The notes: generated by a model not told the origin, from the sequence alone. 64,000 bases of DNA from Oscillospiraceae bacterium (GCA_009781855.1 WQUY01000001.1:1-64000); one strand, 5' to 3'. Numbered from the stretch's first letter, positions 53,389 to 62,772 are shown. Numbers and translations: made by a program.

Positions 53389-55539
53389 CTATCTTTTCTT
53401 CATTTTTGGATCCAAAGCATCGCGCAACCCATCGCCGAGCAGATTTAAGGACAACACCGTAACCATGATGAACAGCCCCGGGAAAAACATCAACCACGGA
53501 TGCGACAGAGAAAAAGCTCTGCCGGACGCAATCAATGCACCCCACTCAGGATGCGGCACAGGCACACCCAGGCCAAGGAACGACAGCGCTGCCGCCAATA
53601 AGATTGCGTGACCTAAGTTTACTGTGACTTGAACGATGATGGGACTCAGCCCGTTAGGCAATACCTGACTATAGATTATGCGGACATGTGACAAACCAAC
53701 TGCCCGGGCGGCCTCAACAAACTCCTTGTTCTTTACTGTGAGTATTGAAGCTCGTGACATTCGGGTGAAAATAGGAATATAGCTGATTCCGACAGCTATA
53801 ATCAAGTTTTGCAAGCTTTGTCCAAGCACAGAAACAACAACCATGCCCAGAAGCAGCCCCGGTATCGAAGCCAGAATATCAGAAATACGCATGATGAACT
53901 CGTCCAATTTCCCACCAAAATAGGCAGCAAACGACCCCAGGGAAGAACCGATAATCACAGCGGCACCAACAGTGCTAAATCCTATGAGCAGAGAGTATCT
54001 TGTGCCATAAATCGTACGCAAGAACAAATCTCTTCCCAACTGGTCGGTACCGAATGGGTGACGCCAACTGGGGGGTGCATGTATGTTCATAACATTTGTT
54101 GCGGTGATCGTTTCCCAACTAATAAACAAGGATATTATAAATAGAAGAAAAATAAAACAGATTATAATAAAGCCTGTCATCGCACCGACATTTTTGCTCA
54201 GACTGAAAAGAATGTCGCCAAATTGACTGCGTTTCCTGTGCTTCTTTGTAGCAAGCGCCTCAATGTCAGGTGCTATGCTTGTTGTTGCGCCAGTTTGCTC
54301 TTCGGCTGAAAATTGCCGAGTAACGAAGCTCTTTTGCGGCGGTGCGGAATCTTCTTTTGCTTTTTTGTCTTGTACCGATGGGCGGACAGCATCAAGCAGT
54401 GCCCCAACTGAATCGGGACTCAGCGCCCCCGGCATGAGCGCCGGATTCAAAACACTTTTCACGACAACGCCAGCCTCAGCCTCGTCTGATTCCGGATAAG
54501 CGTCAGATTCATCCAAATCGCCGCCGATAACTAATGCCGGTTGCAATCCTGGTTCAAACCGTTTGCCAGCCAGGGTAGCTGTTCCTGCACGCCTTTTCCT
54601 TTTGTTGGCAGAGACATACTGAGCTTTTATTCTTGGATCAAGGAAAGCATACAGAATGTCAACGATAAGCATGACAAGAACATACATGGTTGAGGTGAGA
54701 ATGATGCAACCCAAAACCATGGGCACATCTCGACCTATTACGGCGTCTATGGTCAGACGGCCTACGCCGGGCCACGTGAAGACCTGCTCAATGACAGCAG
54801 AGCCCGCAAGCTGAACGCAAAACGAAGCGCCGATTGATGTGACAGTAGGGATCATTGCATTACTCAGTGCATGTTTTCTGATGACGACTTCTTCCGGAAC
54901 ACCCTTCGCCCTTGCAGTGCGCAGGAAATCCGCGCCCAAAACTTCAAGCATACTGGCGCGGGTTTGCCTTGTTGCGACAGCAGTCATAACAAGCGCACTG
55001 CAAATACCCGGCAGTATGAGGCTTCGGATTCCATGGTCGTTGCCTCCGGCAGGCAGCCAATTGAGCTGAAGCGAAAACAAAAGCAGCAATAAAAGCCCAA
55101 TCCAGAAGTGCGGCATGGATAGCCCAATCAGTGTAAATCCTGTGGTCAGGTTATCTGTTATGGTTCCCGCATGTCTTGCGGCGCGGATTCCAAGAGGAAT
55201 AGAGATGGCTGAGCCTATAAAAAGTGCGGTAAATGAAAGCAGCAATGTGTTCGGAAGTCTTGACATATATGTGTCCCACACGCTGAGCTGGTTTATATAC
55301 GATACACCCATGTCGCCTTGGAGCAGATTCAACATATAAAGGCCATAACGGTAAAACATTGACCTATGTAAATTAAATTGTTCTCTCAGTGCCTGGATGT
55401 CCTCTTCGGTCATTTCACCGACAATCATGGGATCTATGACTGTGCCGGGCGCAAGCTCCATTAGTGTAAAAACGATAAAAGACACTGCAATCAGAACGGG
55501 AATAAGCATCAGCAGTCTCTTCAATATAAAACGAATCAA
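53389..55539 (-). CDS. Fused DppB-DppC peptide ABC permease
   Basis: The 716-residue protein joins two permeases normally made separately. Residues 1-305 are DppB-like: MIRFILKRLLMLIPVLI, GDMGVSYINQLSVWD, and the coupling loop FLRTARAKGVPEEVV. Residues about 430-716 are DppC-like: HPFGTDQLGRDLFLRTIYG and EFVEAARAVGLSHVRII. A roughly 125-residue charged, Ala/Ser/Pro-rich linker joins them; both ends should face the cytoplasm, so the fusion is topologically possible. The start is TTG behind GAGGGGG. The binding-protein gene lies upstream, but no ATPase gene is in the window. Confidence 0.88.
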   Translation of the reverse strand: MIRFILKRLLMLIPVLIAVSFIVFTLMELAPGTVIDPMIVGEMTEEDIQALREQFNLHRSMFYRYGLYMLNLLQGDMGVSYINQLSVWDTYMSRLPNTLLLSFTALFIGSAISIPLGIRAARHAGTITDNLTTGFTLIGLSMPHFWIGLLLLLLFSLQLNWLPAGGNDHGIRSLILPGICSALVMTAVATRQTRASMLEVLGADFLRTARAKGVPEEVVIRKHALSNAMIPTVTSIGASFCVQLAGSAVIEQVFTWPGVGRLTIDAVIGRDVPMVLGCIILTSTMYVLVMLIVDILYAFLDPRIKAQYVSANKRKRRAGTATLAGKRFEPGLQPALVIGGDLDESDAYPESDEAEAGVVVKSVLNPALMPGALSPDSVGALLDAVRPSVQDKKAKEDSAPPQKSFVTRQFSAEEQTGATTSIAPDIEALATKKHRKRSQFGDILFSLSKNVGAMTGFIIICFIFLLFIISLFISWETITATNVMNIHAPPSWRHPFGTDQLGRDLFLRTIYGTRYSLLIGFSTVGAAVIIGSSLGSFAAYFGGKLDEFIMRISDILASIPGLLLGMVVVSVLGQSLQNLIIAVGISYIPIFTRMSRASILTVKNKEFVEAARAVGLSHVRIIYSQVLPNGLSPIIVQVTVNLGHAILLAAALSFLGLGVPVPHPEWGALIASGRAFSLSHPWLMFFPGLFIMVTVLSLNLLGDGLRDALDPKMKKR

Positions 55540-55589
55540 ATCCTATTTACCCCCTCGAATTTATGAAACCATCATAACTGCCCGAGTTC

Positions 55590-55630
55590 CCTCAATTTGG
55601 GATACCCTGTAGATGTATCCCAAATTGAGG
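55590..55630 (-). other. Perfect 16-bp stem-loop between binding protein and permease
   Basis: CCTCAATTTGGGATAC (55590-55605) pairs perfectly with GTATCCCAAATTGAGG (55615-55630) around a nine-base loop. It lies 29 bases after the binding-protein stop and probably limits or stabilises the transcript between the two genes, as at the Liv-type operon. Confidence 0.8.
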
Positions 55631-55658
55631 ATATGCGGTATGCTCATCGGATGTGTTT

Positions 55659-57317
55659 CTAGTCTTGAATGATCCTGTATATACCTCTTATATCGTTGTT
55701 GTTGTCAGACCTGAGAATCATTCCGCCAACGCCATTAACGGTTACAGCCGCTTGCATCATCATGTAGACACAGATGTATGCGAGATCGTCGGATGCGATC
55801 CATTGGATTTCATGATAGATGGCTTCGCGCTCGGCTCTGTCGCCGGTTGCAGAGGCTAAATTGAGCAGCTCCAAAATCCTGGGGTTGTTGTATGATGATC
55901 TGTTGGTTGCCGAGCCAGGAAGCAGGAAGTTTCTGATGGAAGAAGCGTTGTCAGTCAGCGTGCCAACGTGGAGCACCATCTGAGAGGTGTTGTTGTGGTA
56001 TGTTGCAACGCTTGCAAGACCGGCAACGTCTGATGTGATGATATTTATAGGAACGCCGATGCGTCTGAATTCTTCTTGCAAGAATTCAATGGCTCTGATG
56101 TTATTTACATGTGCAGCATGAAGGTCTACGGTCTCACCATTCCATACTGAACGTTCGAGGTAGCTTCTGGCTAAATCGGGGTCATATGGGACAAGCGGTA
56201 TGTCGTAGTTCATAAATTCTGTACCGAAACCCCAGATTGTACCATGCTCCCATGGAAATGCCCAGTCGCCATTTGCCGCTCTGGCAACAGTGACGGGGTC
56301 AACAATGTGCGCTACAGCTCTCCTGAAATACCAGCAGCCTGTGATAGGGTCGTTGAAATTGAATGTAAGGAAGTTAGGACTTGTGAGCACCCATGGGAAA
56401 ACAGAAAAGTTTTCCGGATCGTTCTGGAACATGGGTTTGTCTGCGGGGGTAATTGAGAAGCAAACCTGGACTTGATCATTTTGAAGCATGATTGTACGGG
56501 CACTTGCCTCCGGAACATGTCTTAAAATGAGCCTTTGTGTTCTGGGTGCCTCACCCCAATAGTTTGGATTTGCCTCAAGCACTAAAAAGTCAGATGCGTG
56601 GAATTCAGTGATTATATATGAGCCTGTTCCTACCCACCATCCGCGCTCAGGATCAGCGTCAACGGCGACCCTATTGATGAGGTGTGCGCCGGGCAGTGAG
56701 AGCAGGTGCAGAAAGTCAACATCAACAGCTTCCAAGACTATTTCAATTTTATAGTCGTTTATGATGTTTACCATATTAACGCCTCTCCATGAAGTATGGG
56801 ACATTGTGCCGGGATTATCATGTGCCATAGCGACGGTAAAGAAAACATCTTCTGCGTTAAATTTTTCTCCATTTTGGAAATATACGTCATCACGCAGGGT
56901 AAAGATAAAGTGCTGATAGTCCTCGGTTTCCCATGAGGTAGCCAGGCGTGGCAGCCAGTCATCACCTAAGTTAAGAGGAGGATCAATAAGCGTGTCATAC
57001 ATGAGTGTAAATGCCATACGATGTGGCGGTGCGGTAGAACCTGGCAAAAAGGCATTTAAAACAGCGATAATGTTCATATCATAAATGATATCGATTTCTT
57101 CCGCAAAACGCACATTTTCGCCAACAGGTGGAGTTGCCTCAACGATGGTGACCTCTCCGGGTTGTGCAACTTCGTCCAGCAAGGAAGCGGTGCCTCCGCC
57201 AGCCTCGGCAGCGCCCTCGTCTCCGGGTGCAGCAGGGGACGGGCCGCAAGCAGCCAGAATCGTAAGTCCCATGAGTGCAGCCATAATCAATGCAGTGATT
57301 TTTTTAAACTTTTTCAT
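55659..57317 (-). CDS. Peptide-type ABC transporter binding lipoprotein (SBP family 5)
   Basis: The 552-residue protein has a lipobox ending at Cys24 (GLTILAAC) and then the DppA/OppA fold: TLMYDTLIDPPLNLGDDWLPRLATSWE, YIFTLRDDVYFQNGEKFNAEDV, and ILEL.. near the end. The conserved family-5 stretch is seen as WLPRLATSWETEDYQHFIFTL. It binds peptides, nickel or a small solute outside the membrane. AGGAGGAG precedes the ATG. It is first in a two-gene unit with the fused permease. Confidence 0.9.
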   Translation of the reverse strand: MKKFKKITALIMAALMGLTILAACGPSPAAPGDEGAAEAGGGTASLLDEVAQPGEVTIVEATPPVGENVRFAEEIDIIYDMNIIAVLNAFLPGSTAPPHRMAFTLMYDTLIDPPLNLGDDWLPRLATSWETEDYQHFIFTLRDDVYFQNGEKFNAEDVFFTVAMAHDNPGTMSHTSWRGVNMVNIINDYKIEIVLEAVDVDFLHLLSLPGAHLINRVAVDADPERGWWVGTGSYIITEFHASDFLVLEANPNYWGEAPRTQRLILRHVPEASARTIMLQNDQVQVCFSITPADKPMFQNDPENFSVFPWVLTSPNFLTFNFNDPITGCWYFRRAVAHIVDPVTVARAANGDWAFPWEHGTIWGFGTEFMNYDIPLVPYDPDLARSYLERSVWNGETVDLHAAHVNNIRAIEFLQEEFRRIGVPINIITSDVAGLASVATYHNNTSQMVLHVGTLTDNASSIRNFLLPGSATNRSSYNNPRILELLNLASATGDRAEREAIYHEIQWIASDDLAYICVYMMMQAAVTVNGVGGMILRSDNNNDIRGIYRIIQD

Positions 57318-57655
57318 TCTTATTTTTCTCCTCCTATAAAGTAACTTGTTTCCGGTACGAATATCCTCAGTAAACCGCTCCTTTCAGCTACATGTAATCT
57401 ACTTTTTAAATTATAGTTATACATAAATACTTACTCAGACTAGTATATTTTTTTATTATACCAGTGTGTAGTGAATTGGTAAAGAAAAATTAAATCACTA
57501 TTAATAACCAAAGCGAATCAGAGTTATAAGCCAAATGAATTGAAATATGCAATGCAGCGGTAATTTTGCAGCTTGCGCTTGTAGTACTACAGATGCTATA
57601 TTACCTAAGTGTAGTCTCCTTTACACGCCCTCACCTCAGAAAGAAGGTAATCATT
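57318..57655. other. Divergent intergenic region
   Basis: These 338 AT-rich bases separate the binding-protein gene and the EamA gene. A minus-strand TATAAT lies near 57408-57413 without a convincing -35. No other feature was found. Confidence 0.4.
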
Positions 57656-58603
57656 ATGTTTTCGAATAAAGCAAAAGCATATGTGGCTATAGTTATTGCA
57701 TATACAATCATAGGATTTAATCCTTTGATGCTCAGATTAACTGTAGGGAGTGTTACCGCACTAGAAATTCTGACCTACAGACTGACATTTGCTTTTCTTG
57801 GCACACTTATCCCTATAATATTCAATAAGGCGAAAATTGACATTACATGGAAAGATGTACGTGTGTTATTTCCTGTAATGATAGTATATGCAATTGTTTT
57901 CTTCACGCTGCAAACACTTGCGCTCGAAGCAATCCCGTCTGCAGAGTATGGCATTATATTTGCCCTTAGCCCTATTTTTGCGGCAGTATTGGCATCGATA
58001 TTTATTAAAGAAAAAATAAACAGGGTTCAAATCCTGTTTATCATTTCCTCAGTTTCTGGGGTTATTTTCATTATGGTGATGAAAGGCGCAAGCCTGGAAG
58101 TGTTTAATTTAAGAGGGATTATCCTGTCTGCACTGACGGCCATAACACTGGCAGTCATAACCATCATGCTGCGCAAAGTTTCAGGGAGATATTCAGCGCA
58201 CACCATAACTTTTTTGGTTTCGGCAACAGGGTTTGTTACTTTCAATATCGCACTGCTTTTTGTGAGGATATCGACCGGAACGCTGACACAGTACTTCGCT
58301 CCGCTTGCTGATTGGCGAATCCTTATGGCGGCGCTGTTTCTTGGCGTTGCAGGTGTTTTTGGCACAGCGTTTTTTCAAAGCTATTCTTTGAAGTATGTAG
58401 AATCTACTAAAGTTGTAGTGTTTTCGAACTTGGCAACCGCGGTGACCATTTTTGCCGGAGCGATTTTTCTGGCAGAGTCGCTTTACTGGTACCATCTATT
58501 AGGAACGATTGCGATTGTCATAGGGGTTGTAGGAACAAACCGATTTGGCAACGCGGCTCGCGCCAAGCGTATGGCGAAAAGTGCAGAAAAGCAGGATGGC
58601 TAG
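57656..58603 (+). CDS. EamA/DMT-family exporter
   Basis: The 315-residue protein has ten hydrophobic helices in two EamA repeats, for example AYVAIVIAYTIIGFNPLMLRL, FALSPIFAAVLASIFIKEKI and, in the second half, VFSNLATAVTIFAGAIFLAES. These proteins export amino acids, nucleosides or drugs; the substrate is unknown. I start at MFSNKAKAYV with AGAAGG eight bases ahead. Its stop is seven bases from the end of the convergent response-regulator gene. Confidence 0.85.
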   Translation: MFSNKAKAYVAIVIAYTIIGFNPLMLRLTVGSVTALEILTYRLTFAFLGTLIPIIFNKAKIDITWKDVRVLFPVMIVYAIVFFTLQTLALEAIPSAEYGIIFALSPIFAAVLASIFIKEKINRVQILFIISSVSGVIFIMVMKGASLEVFNLRGIILSALTAITLAVITIMLRKVSGRYSAHTITFLVSATGFVTFNIALLFVRISTGTLTQYFAPLADWRILMAALFLGVAGVFGTAFFQSYSLKYVESTKVVVFSNLATAVTIFAGAIFLAESLYWYHLLGTIAIVIGVVGTNRFGNAARAKRMAKSAEKQDG

Positions 58604-58610
58604 ATAGCCC

Positions 58611-59360
58611 CTACCTATCTTGTTCTTCAAGCAGCCGAACAAATGCCGACATCTTCCGTGCTGCAATGAGCACAGACTCACCATTTGAAAAGAAAGCCTC
58701 TTTTGTAGTCTTGTTGATATGGGTGATATTGTCAAGATTTACGAGAAAAGAACGATGACAACTGTAGAACTTGGGAACATGCTCTGCAACCTCATGGAGC
58801 TTTCCACGGAAGTCTAGTTCACCACTAACCATATGCAAAATAACGCGCTTCTCTATTTTAGGATGGCTCTCAAAGAAAAGAATATCATTGTGAGGGATTC
58901 TCCAAATCTCGCCATTAGCATTTACATTGAAAAAGTGCGGCTCATGAGCCTGTTCTTCAAGATATCGACTATATGCCGCCAAAATAGACTCTATGGTTCG
59001 GACATCAGCATCTGTCGGGCGGTCTTTGAGAATGTAATCCATTGCGCCGACCTTGTTCTCAAAAGTAAGGTGAGCCAGTTCAGCGTGTGTAGTGATGAAT
59101 ACGATTTTAGCCAGAGGGTCAGTTTCTCTGATTATAGAGCCCAGCTCAATGCCGTTTAGCTCATGCTGCAAATCGACATCAAGAAAATAAAGCCCATGCT
59201 TATCTGGATGCTCCTTTAGGTATTCCAGTACTTCTTCCGGGCCGGACGCTGACACGACCAGCTCCATATCGACGCCTTGCGCCTCAATGTGCTTGATAAC
59301 GAGGTGCTCCATGTGCTGTAGTTGCTTTGGGTCATCATCGCAAACAAGTATATGTAACAT
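58611..59360 (-). CDS. AgrA-like LytTR response regulator
   Basis: The 249-residue regulator has a receiver domain with acidic pocket (VCDDD at 6-10), phospho-acceptor Asp61 (YFLDVDL), and a switch Thr/Lys (FITTHAE, YILKDRP), followed by a LytTR DNA-binding domain (about 140-245, with FYSCHRSFLVNLDNITHI). It is the partner of the kinase that starts four bases upstream. GGAGGGG precedes the ATG. Targets are unknown; LytTR sites are usually imperfect direct repeats. Confidence 0.9.
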   Translation of the reverse strand: MLHILVCDDDPKQLQHMEHLVIKHIEAQGVDMELVVSASGPEEVLEYLKEHPDKHGLYFLDVDLQHELNGIELGSIIRETDPLAKIVFITTHAELAHLTFENKVGAMDYILKDRPTDADVRTIESILAAYSRYLEEQAHEPHFFNVNANGEIWRIPHNDILFFESHPKIEKRVILHMVSGELDFRGKLHEVAEHVPKFYSCHRSFLVNLDNITHINKTTKEAFFSNGESVLIAARKMSAFVRLLEEQDR

Positions 59361-59364
59361 CTAT

Positions 59365-60897
59365 CTATGCCCCTCCAATTCGTAACTTTTGAACGAAATG
59401 TCCATCTTGGATAGTTGTCTGAAGTGTCATGGTGTCTGACTGAGCGGTTATGAGTTCTTCCAGATTTTTCAGACCTATACCACGACCCGTACCTTTGCTT
59501 GAATAACCGAGTTTCTTTAGCTCATGAAATGGAGGAATATCCGCTCTACAAGTGTTTTGCACCACAAAAGTTACCCCAGCACCAACTTTATAACAGGCGA
59601 GCATAAGCTTCCCGGCGCCGAGTGTTGTGAGCTCTTCGATGGCATTATCTAAAATGATGCCCAACATACGCACAAGCGTAATGGAATCTACAGGGATATG
59701 GTCGATCTCGTCGGGGGATTCAAAGGTGGTGTTAATGTCCAGACTTTGGGCGCGCATAAAATGCGAGAGCAGGATACTCTTGATTTCCGGAATTTTAATT
59801 TTCCCAAAGTTGCCCAGTGCGAATTCGTTTTTTACAATGCCTGCAAAGACAGGTTCGATGTTGGATAAATAATACCGCTCTAACCCTTCCAAATCTTTTT
59901 CTTCCACAAAACTATAGAAAGAACGAAACACATTTCTCCAATCGTGATGCATCTTCCGCACGGTGGATAGATTTTGTTCAATGTTACTTATGTAATGCTG
60001 AAAGAGTTCTTGTTCGGTCTCCTTTCGTTGCAAAGCGGATTGGATGCGCAGAGACCTTACATAGAATAGAACACTTACAAGTAAAGTAGCCATGAAGCCA
60101 AACAGGAAAAAGACCTCCCAAGAGGTGATGAACTCCAAGAAATCGTATTGATAATGCAATATGGTCATGGCCAGTTGCATAAAAGTAATAAGAGAGGCTG
60201 AGACAATGGCAAGAGCGGTTATGGCGTTCTTGCTTTGATTGATTATTTCCCGCAATTTCCGTGTTGCTTTAACGAACAAAATAGCGAAAAGAATCGTAAT
60301 GATAATGTTGCCGAACAGGTAAGGAAGAGCCAACAAGAAAAAGGAGAGCGGAAGAGCCGCCGACAGAGCCATCGACAGAGGCGTAACAATGGATGCCCAA
60401 TAGATAGGGAAAAGGAAGCCGGTTACAGTTGTTACAAACAGGCCAAGTGCGCTTATGGTTATGATGACCCCCAAAGTTAAGATGAGAGACTTTTTTATGC
60501 AATAGGATTTTATTTTAAGGAAGTAAAAAAGCAAGAGAACGAGTACAACAAAGCCGCTGGATAATTGATTAACAGAGAAAGCTAAAAATATATGCTGACA
60601 AATTGTGAGGAGTGCAGTAGCGGAGATGATATAGACGTTTTCTTTCAAGTCTGATTTCCAATTTTGAGTTAAAATTTTTGCAACAATGGGAATGAGAAAA
60701 TTCATCATTGCCCAATAGAGAATATTGGGAATAGCTAATATCATGGGCAACAGGCCTTTCGTAGAAGTGTGTGAGAGTGTGTTTGACACATTTCCCCAGT
60801 TCAGCAAAGTACGCGTTGTTGAACTGTTTGAGCCGATTATTTTCAAAACCGCTACATAGGCATTTAACAATTTATTTTCAATATATTCATATTTCAT
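59365..60897 (-). CDS. AgrC-like sensor histidine kinase (GHKL), paired
   Basis: The 510-residue kinase has a membrane domain of about six to eight helices (to about residue 285), then KMHHDWRNVFRSFYSFVE as phospho-acceptor box, GIILDNAIEELT as N box and GTGRGIGLKNL as G box. The layout suggests a receptor for a peptide signal. No agrB/agrD-like genes or other pro-peptide are visible on either side. The upstream 0.2 kb carries a copy of the 44-bp repeat. Confidence 0.88.
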   Translation of the reverse strand: MKYEYIENKLLNAYVAVLKIIGSNSSTTRTLLNWGNVSNTLSHTSTKGLLPMILAIPNILYWAMMNFLIPIVAKILTQNWKSDLKENVYIISATALLTICQHIFLAFSVNQLSSGFVVLVLLLFYFLKIKSYCIKKSLILTLGVIITISALGLFVTTVTGFLFPIYWASIVTPLSMALSAALPLSFFLLALPYLFGNIIITILFAILFVKATRKLREIINQSKNAITALAIVSASLITFMQLAMTILHYQYDFLEFITSWEVFFLFGFMATLLVSVLFYVRSLRIQSALQRKETEQELFQHYISNIEQNLSTVRKMHHDWRNVFRSFYSFVEEKDLEGLERYYLSNIEPVFAGIVKNEFALGNFGKIKIPEIKSILLSHFMRAQSLDINTTFESPDEIDHIPVDSITLVRMLGIILDNAIEELTTLGAGKLMLACYKVGAGVTFVVQNTCRADIPPFHELKKLGYSSKGTGRGIGLKNLEELITAQSDTMTLQTTIQDGHFVQKLRIGGA

Positions 60898-60965
60898 TTA
60901 TGGATAACCCCATTTGAAATATGGTATAAATTGGTAAGTGATAATTAAAAAGCCAACCGCTTTCA

Positions 60966-61009
60966 GTCGTTTGGCGACATTTTGTTGCGTTTGGCCGACG
61001 CTTCATTGC
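60966..61009 (+). repeat. 44-bp repeat, copy A
   Basis: Copy A reads GTCGTTTGGCGACATTTTGT at its left, then GTTTGGCCGAC (60989-60999) and GCTTCATTGC. Left and right parts both contain CGTTTGG..CGAC, so it is itself a pair of direct half-sites 20 bp apart. It matches copies at 61772 and 63850 with the same internal spacing. It lies between the kinase gene and the resolvase gene. Confidence 0.7.
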
Positions 61010-61052
61010 TTTTATATAAACTTTAGTATATTTATCTATTTAAAAGAAAAAA

Positions 61053-61090
61053 CGCTCAGTTCAACAACGCGTACTATTTCGAACTGAGCG
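61053..61090 (-). terminator. Terminator of the resolvase gene
   Basis: CGCTCAGTTC (61053-61062) pairs perfectly with GAACTGAGCG (61081-61090). Read on the minus strand it follows the resolvase stop by four bases and is followed by TTTTTTCTTTT. Confidence 0.85.
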
Positions 61091-61093
61091 ACT

Positions 61094-61702
61094 CTATTTA
61101 TCTATCTGTGCTTGCCTATGTTCACGCAATCTATAGAAAAATGTTGTGCGCCCTATGCCGCATTGAGAAAAAGCTTGCTCCAGCGAAATCTGCTTTTGCT
61201 CCCATGCATTCACAATCATAGCGAAATTTTCTGGAATCGGCTTTTTTGGCGGGCCGAAACAAACGCCACGCGCTTTAGCGGCGGTGATACCCTCTGCTTG
61301 GCGTCTTTTGTTATCCTCGCGCTCTTTTTGTGCCACGAAGGATAAAATTTGGAGTACGAGATCAGAAACAAAAGTGCCCATAAGGTCTTTGTTTAGACGC
61401 GTATCTAAAAGCGGCATATCCAATACCACCATGTCTACGCCCTTGTCCCTGGTGAGCGCTCGCCATTGTTCCAGAATTTCTTTGTAGTTGCGGCCAAGTC
61501 GGTCAACGCTATCTATATAGAGCAAATCGCCTCGCTTTAGCTTTTGAATCAGCAGTTGATACTTTGGACGATCAAAATCTGCACCGGATTGTTTGTCTAC
61601 ATAGAGTTGAGTAATAGAAATGCCCAAGGCCGCCATGGTATCCTTTTGGCGGTTTTCGTTTTGATCGATGGAGCTGACTCGGATATAGCCATACTTCTTC
61701 AT
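61094..61702 (-). CDS. Serine recombinase (resolvase/invertase family)
   Basis: The 202-residue protein has the catalytic Ser10 in YGYIRVSSIDQNENRQ, the Arg motif VDRLGRNYKEI, the E-helix, and a C-terminal helix-turn-helix (about 158-192, SLEQAFSQCGIGRTTFFYRL). It is the size of Tn3-type resolvases and small DNA invertases. No transposase is near. It is flanked at about 85 bp on each side by copies of a 44-bp repeat that could be its target. GGGGGAAA precedes the ATG. Confidence 0.92.
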   Translation of the reverse strand: MKKYGYIRVSSIDQNENRQKDTMAALGISITQLYVDKQSGADFDRPKYQLLIQKLKRGDLLYIDSVDRLGRNYKEILEQWRALTRDKGVDMVVLDMPLLDTRLNKDLMGTFVSDLVLQILSFVAQKEREDNKRRQAEGITAAKARGVCFGPPKKPIPENFAMIVNAWEQKQISLEQAFSQCGIGRTTFFYRLREHRQAQIDK

Positions 61703-61771
61703 AGATATTTCCCCCTAATCAAGCTCGTTTGATTGTAAATGAACATAAGACAAGAGAAAAGAGACTCTTTT

Positions 61772-61815
61772 AGTCATTCATCGACATTTTTAAAGGTTTG
61801 CCCGACAACCTATTG
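61772..61815 (+). repeat. 44-bp repeat, copy B
   Basis: Copy B has CGAC (61781-61784), ten bases, GTTTGCCCGAC (61795-61805) and AACCTATTGC (61806-61815). The last ten bases are identical to copy C. Its right end overlaps the -35 of the Rrf2 operon promoter, so binding there would affect transcription. Confidence 0.75.
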
Positions 61816-61839
61816 CATCAGAGCAAAAATAGGTTACAA
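61812..61839 (+). promoter_or_regulatory. Promoter of the paired Rrf2 genes
   Basis: TTGCAT (61812-61817) and TACAAT (61834-61839) are 16 bp apart, 84 bases before the first Rrf2 start. The -35 lies on the right edge of repeat copy B. Confidence 0.55.
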
Positions 61840-61923
61840 TCGAGCAAGTCCTACCACTTACAACATGAGGGTGCATATAAACCGGCCAAGCACGGAGCAA
61901 ACGCAAATGGAGAGAAAGTTTTT

Positions 61924-62346
61924 ATGAATTACATGAACATGGTAACAAGAAACGAACGGATGTTGTTGCAAGTTACAACAGATAATGCGATACAAATTCT
62001 TCGGCATCTGCATGAAAATCCGGGTGCCCATAGAGCGCAGAGCATTGCAAAAGCAATAGGTATCACTTCGCCGCTGTTCACAAGGATTGCAGCCCGGCTG
62101 AAGCACAGCGGGTTTGTTGCACATGCACCAGGGCGGCAAGGCGGCTATACGATTGGTAGACCGGCAACAGAGATTAGTTTCTATGATGTGTTTGCAGCGA
62201 TGGAAGGCGAACTCAATATAAGCCCGCGCCTAAATTCAGACGGCGAATACGAGAATAGAGATTGCAAGCTTTATGAGTTTCTTCAAACACTGCAAAGCAA
62301 CATAGTTGAAGATATGCTCGGCGTGAGCGTTGCAGATCTGGTGTAA
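61924..62346 (+). CDS. Rrf2-like regulator lacking the cysteine cluster
   Basis: The 140-residue protein has the Rrf2 winged helix (TTDNAIQILRHLHENPG, PLFTRIAARLKHSGFVAHAPGRQGGY) and the FYDVFAAMEGEL stretch, but only one cysteine where relatives have several, so it should not hold a normal iron-sulfur cluster. I start at ATG 61924, nine bases after GGAGAG; a longer in-frame form runs into the repeat. It is followed after 27 bases by a second Rrf2 gene, suggesting a regulator pair. Confidence 0.8.
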   Translation: MNYMNMVTRNERMLLQVTTDNAIQILRHLHENPGAHRAQSIAKAIGITSPLFTRIAARLKHSGFVAHAPGRQGGYTIGRPATEISFYDVFAAMEGELNISPRLNSDGEYENRDCKLYEFLQTLQSNIVEDMLGVSVADLV

Positions 62347-62373
62347 AAATAAAAAATTTTGGAGGAGAAATAA

Positions 62374-62772
62374 TTGAAAATTCAAATGTCAACGGATTAT
62401 GCTGTGCGCGTTTTGCGGTACATACATACACATAGCGACTCGGTTCTTACAGGAAAAGAAATAGCGGAGGCCACTGATGTCTCTTATCCCTTTTTTGCAA
62501 AAATTGCAGACCTGTTGAGGAAAAAAGGATTGCTTGTCACAGAAAAAGGGAGAAAAGGTGGCTATCGCCTGGGCAAGCCTTTAGAGCATATAAATGTTTA
62601 TGAAGTATTTGTTTCAACTGAAGGTGAGCTGAGAATAAGCAGTTGCTTGATGGAACATCGTAATTGCAACAGAGCAAACGAGGAATCTTGCAGTTTTCGT
62701 GGATTCCTTTGCAATTTGCAAGATTCTATAATTGCTGAAATGTCAAGCACGAAAGTGCTGGACGTTGCTTGA
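62374..62772 (+). CDS. Rrf2-family iron-sulfur-type regulator, paralogue
   Basis: The 132-residue protein is a near copy of the one at 2817: both begin MKIQMSTDYAVR, share VSTEGEL, and have Cys91, Cys98, Cys106 and Cys113 in the same positions. The start is TTG behind GGAGGAG. It is in an operon with the cysteine-poor Rrf2-like gene and ends at a hairpin. The likely role is redox, iron or nitric-oxide sensing; it may compete with its paralogue for the same sites. Confidence 0.88.
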   Translation: MKIQMSTDYAVRVLRYIHTHSDSVLTGKEIAEATDVSYPFFAKIADLLRKKGLLVTEKGRKGGYRLGKPLEHINVYEVFVSTEGELRISSCLMEHRNCNRANEESCSFRGFLCNLQDSIIAEMSSTKVLDVA

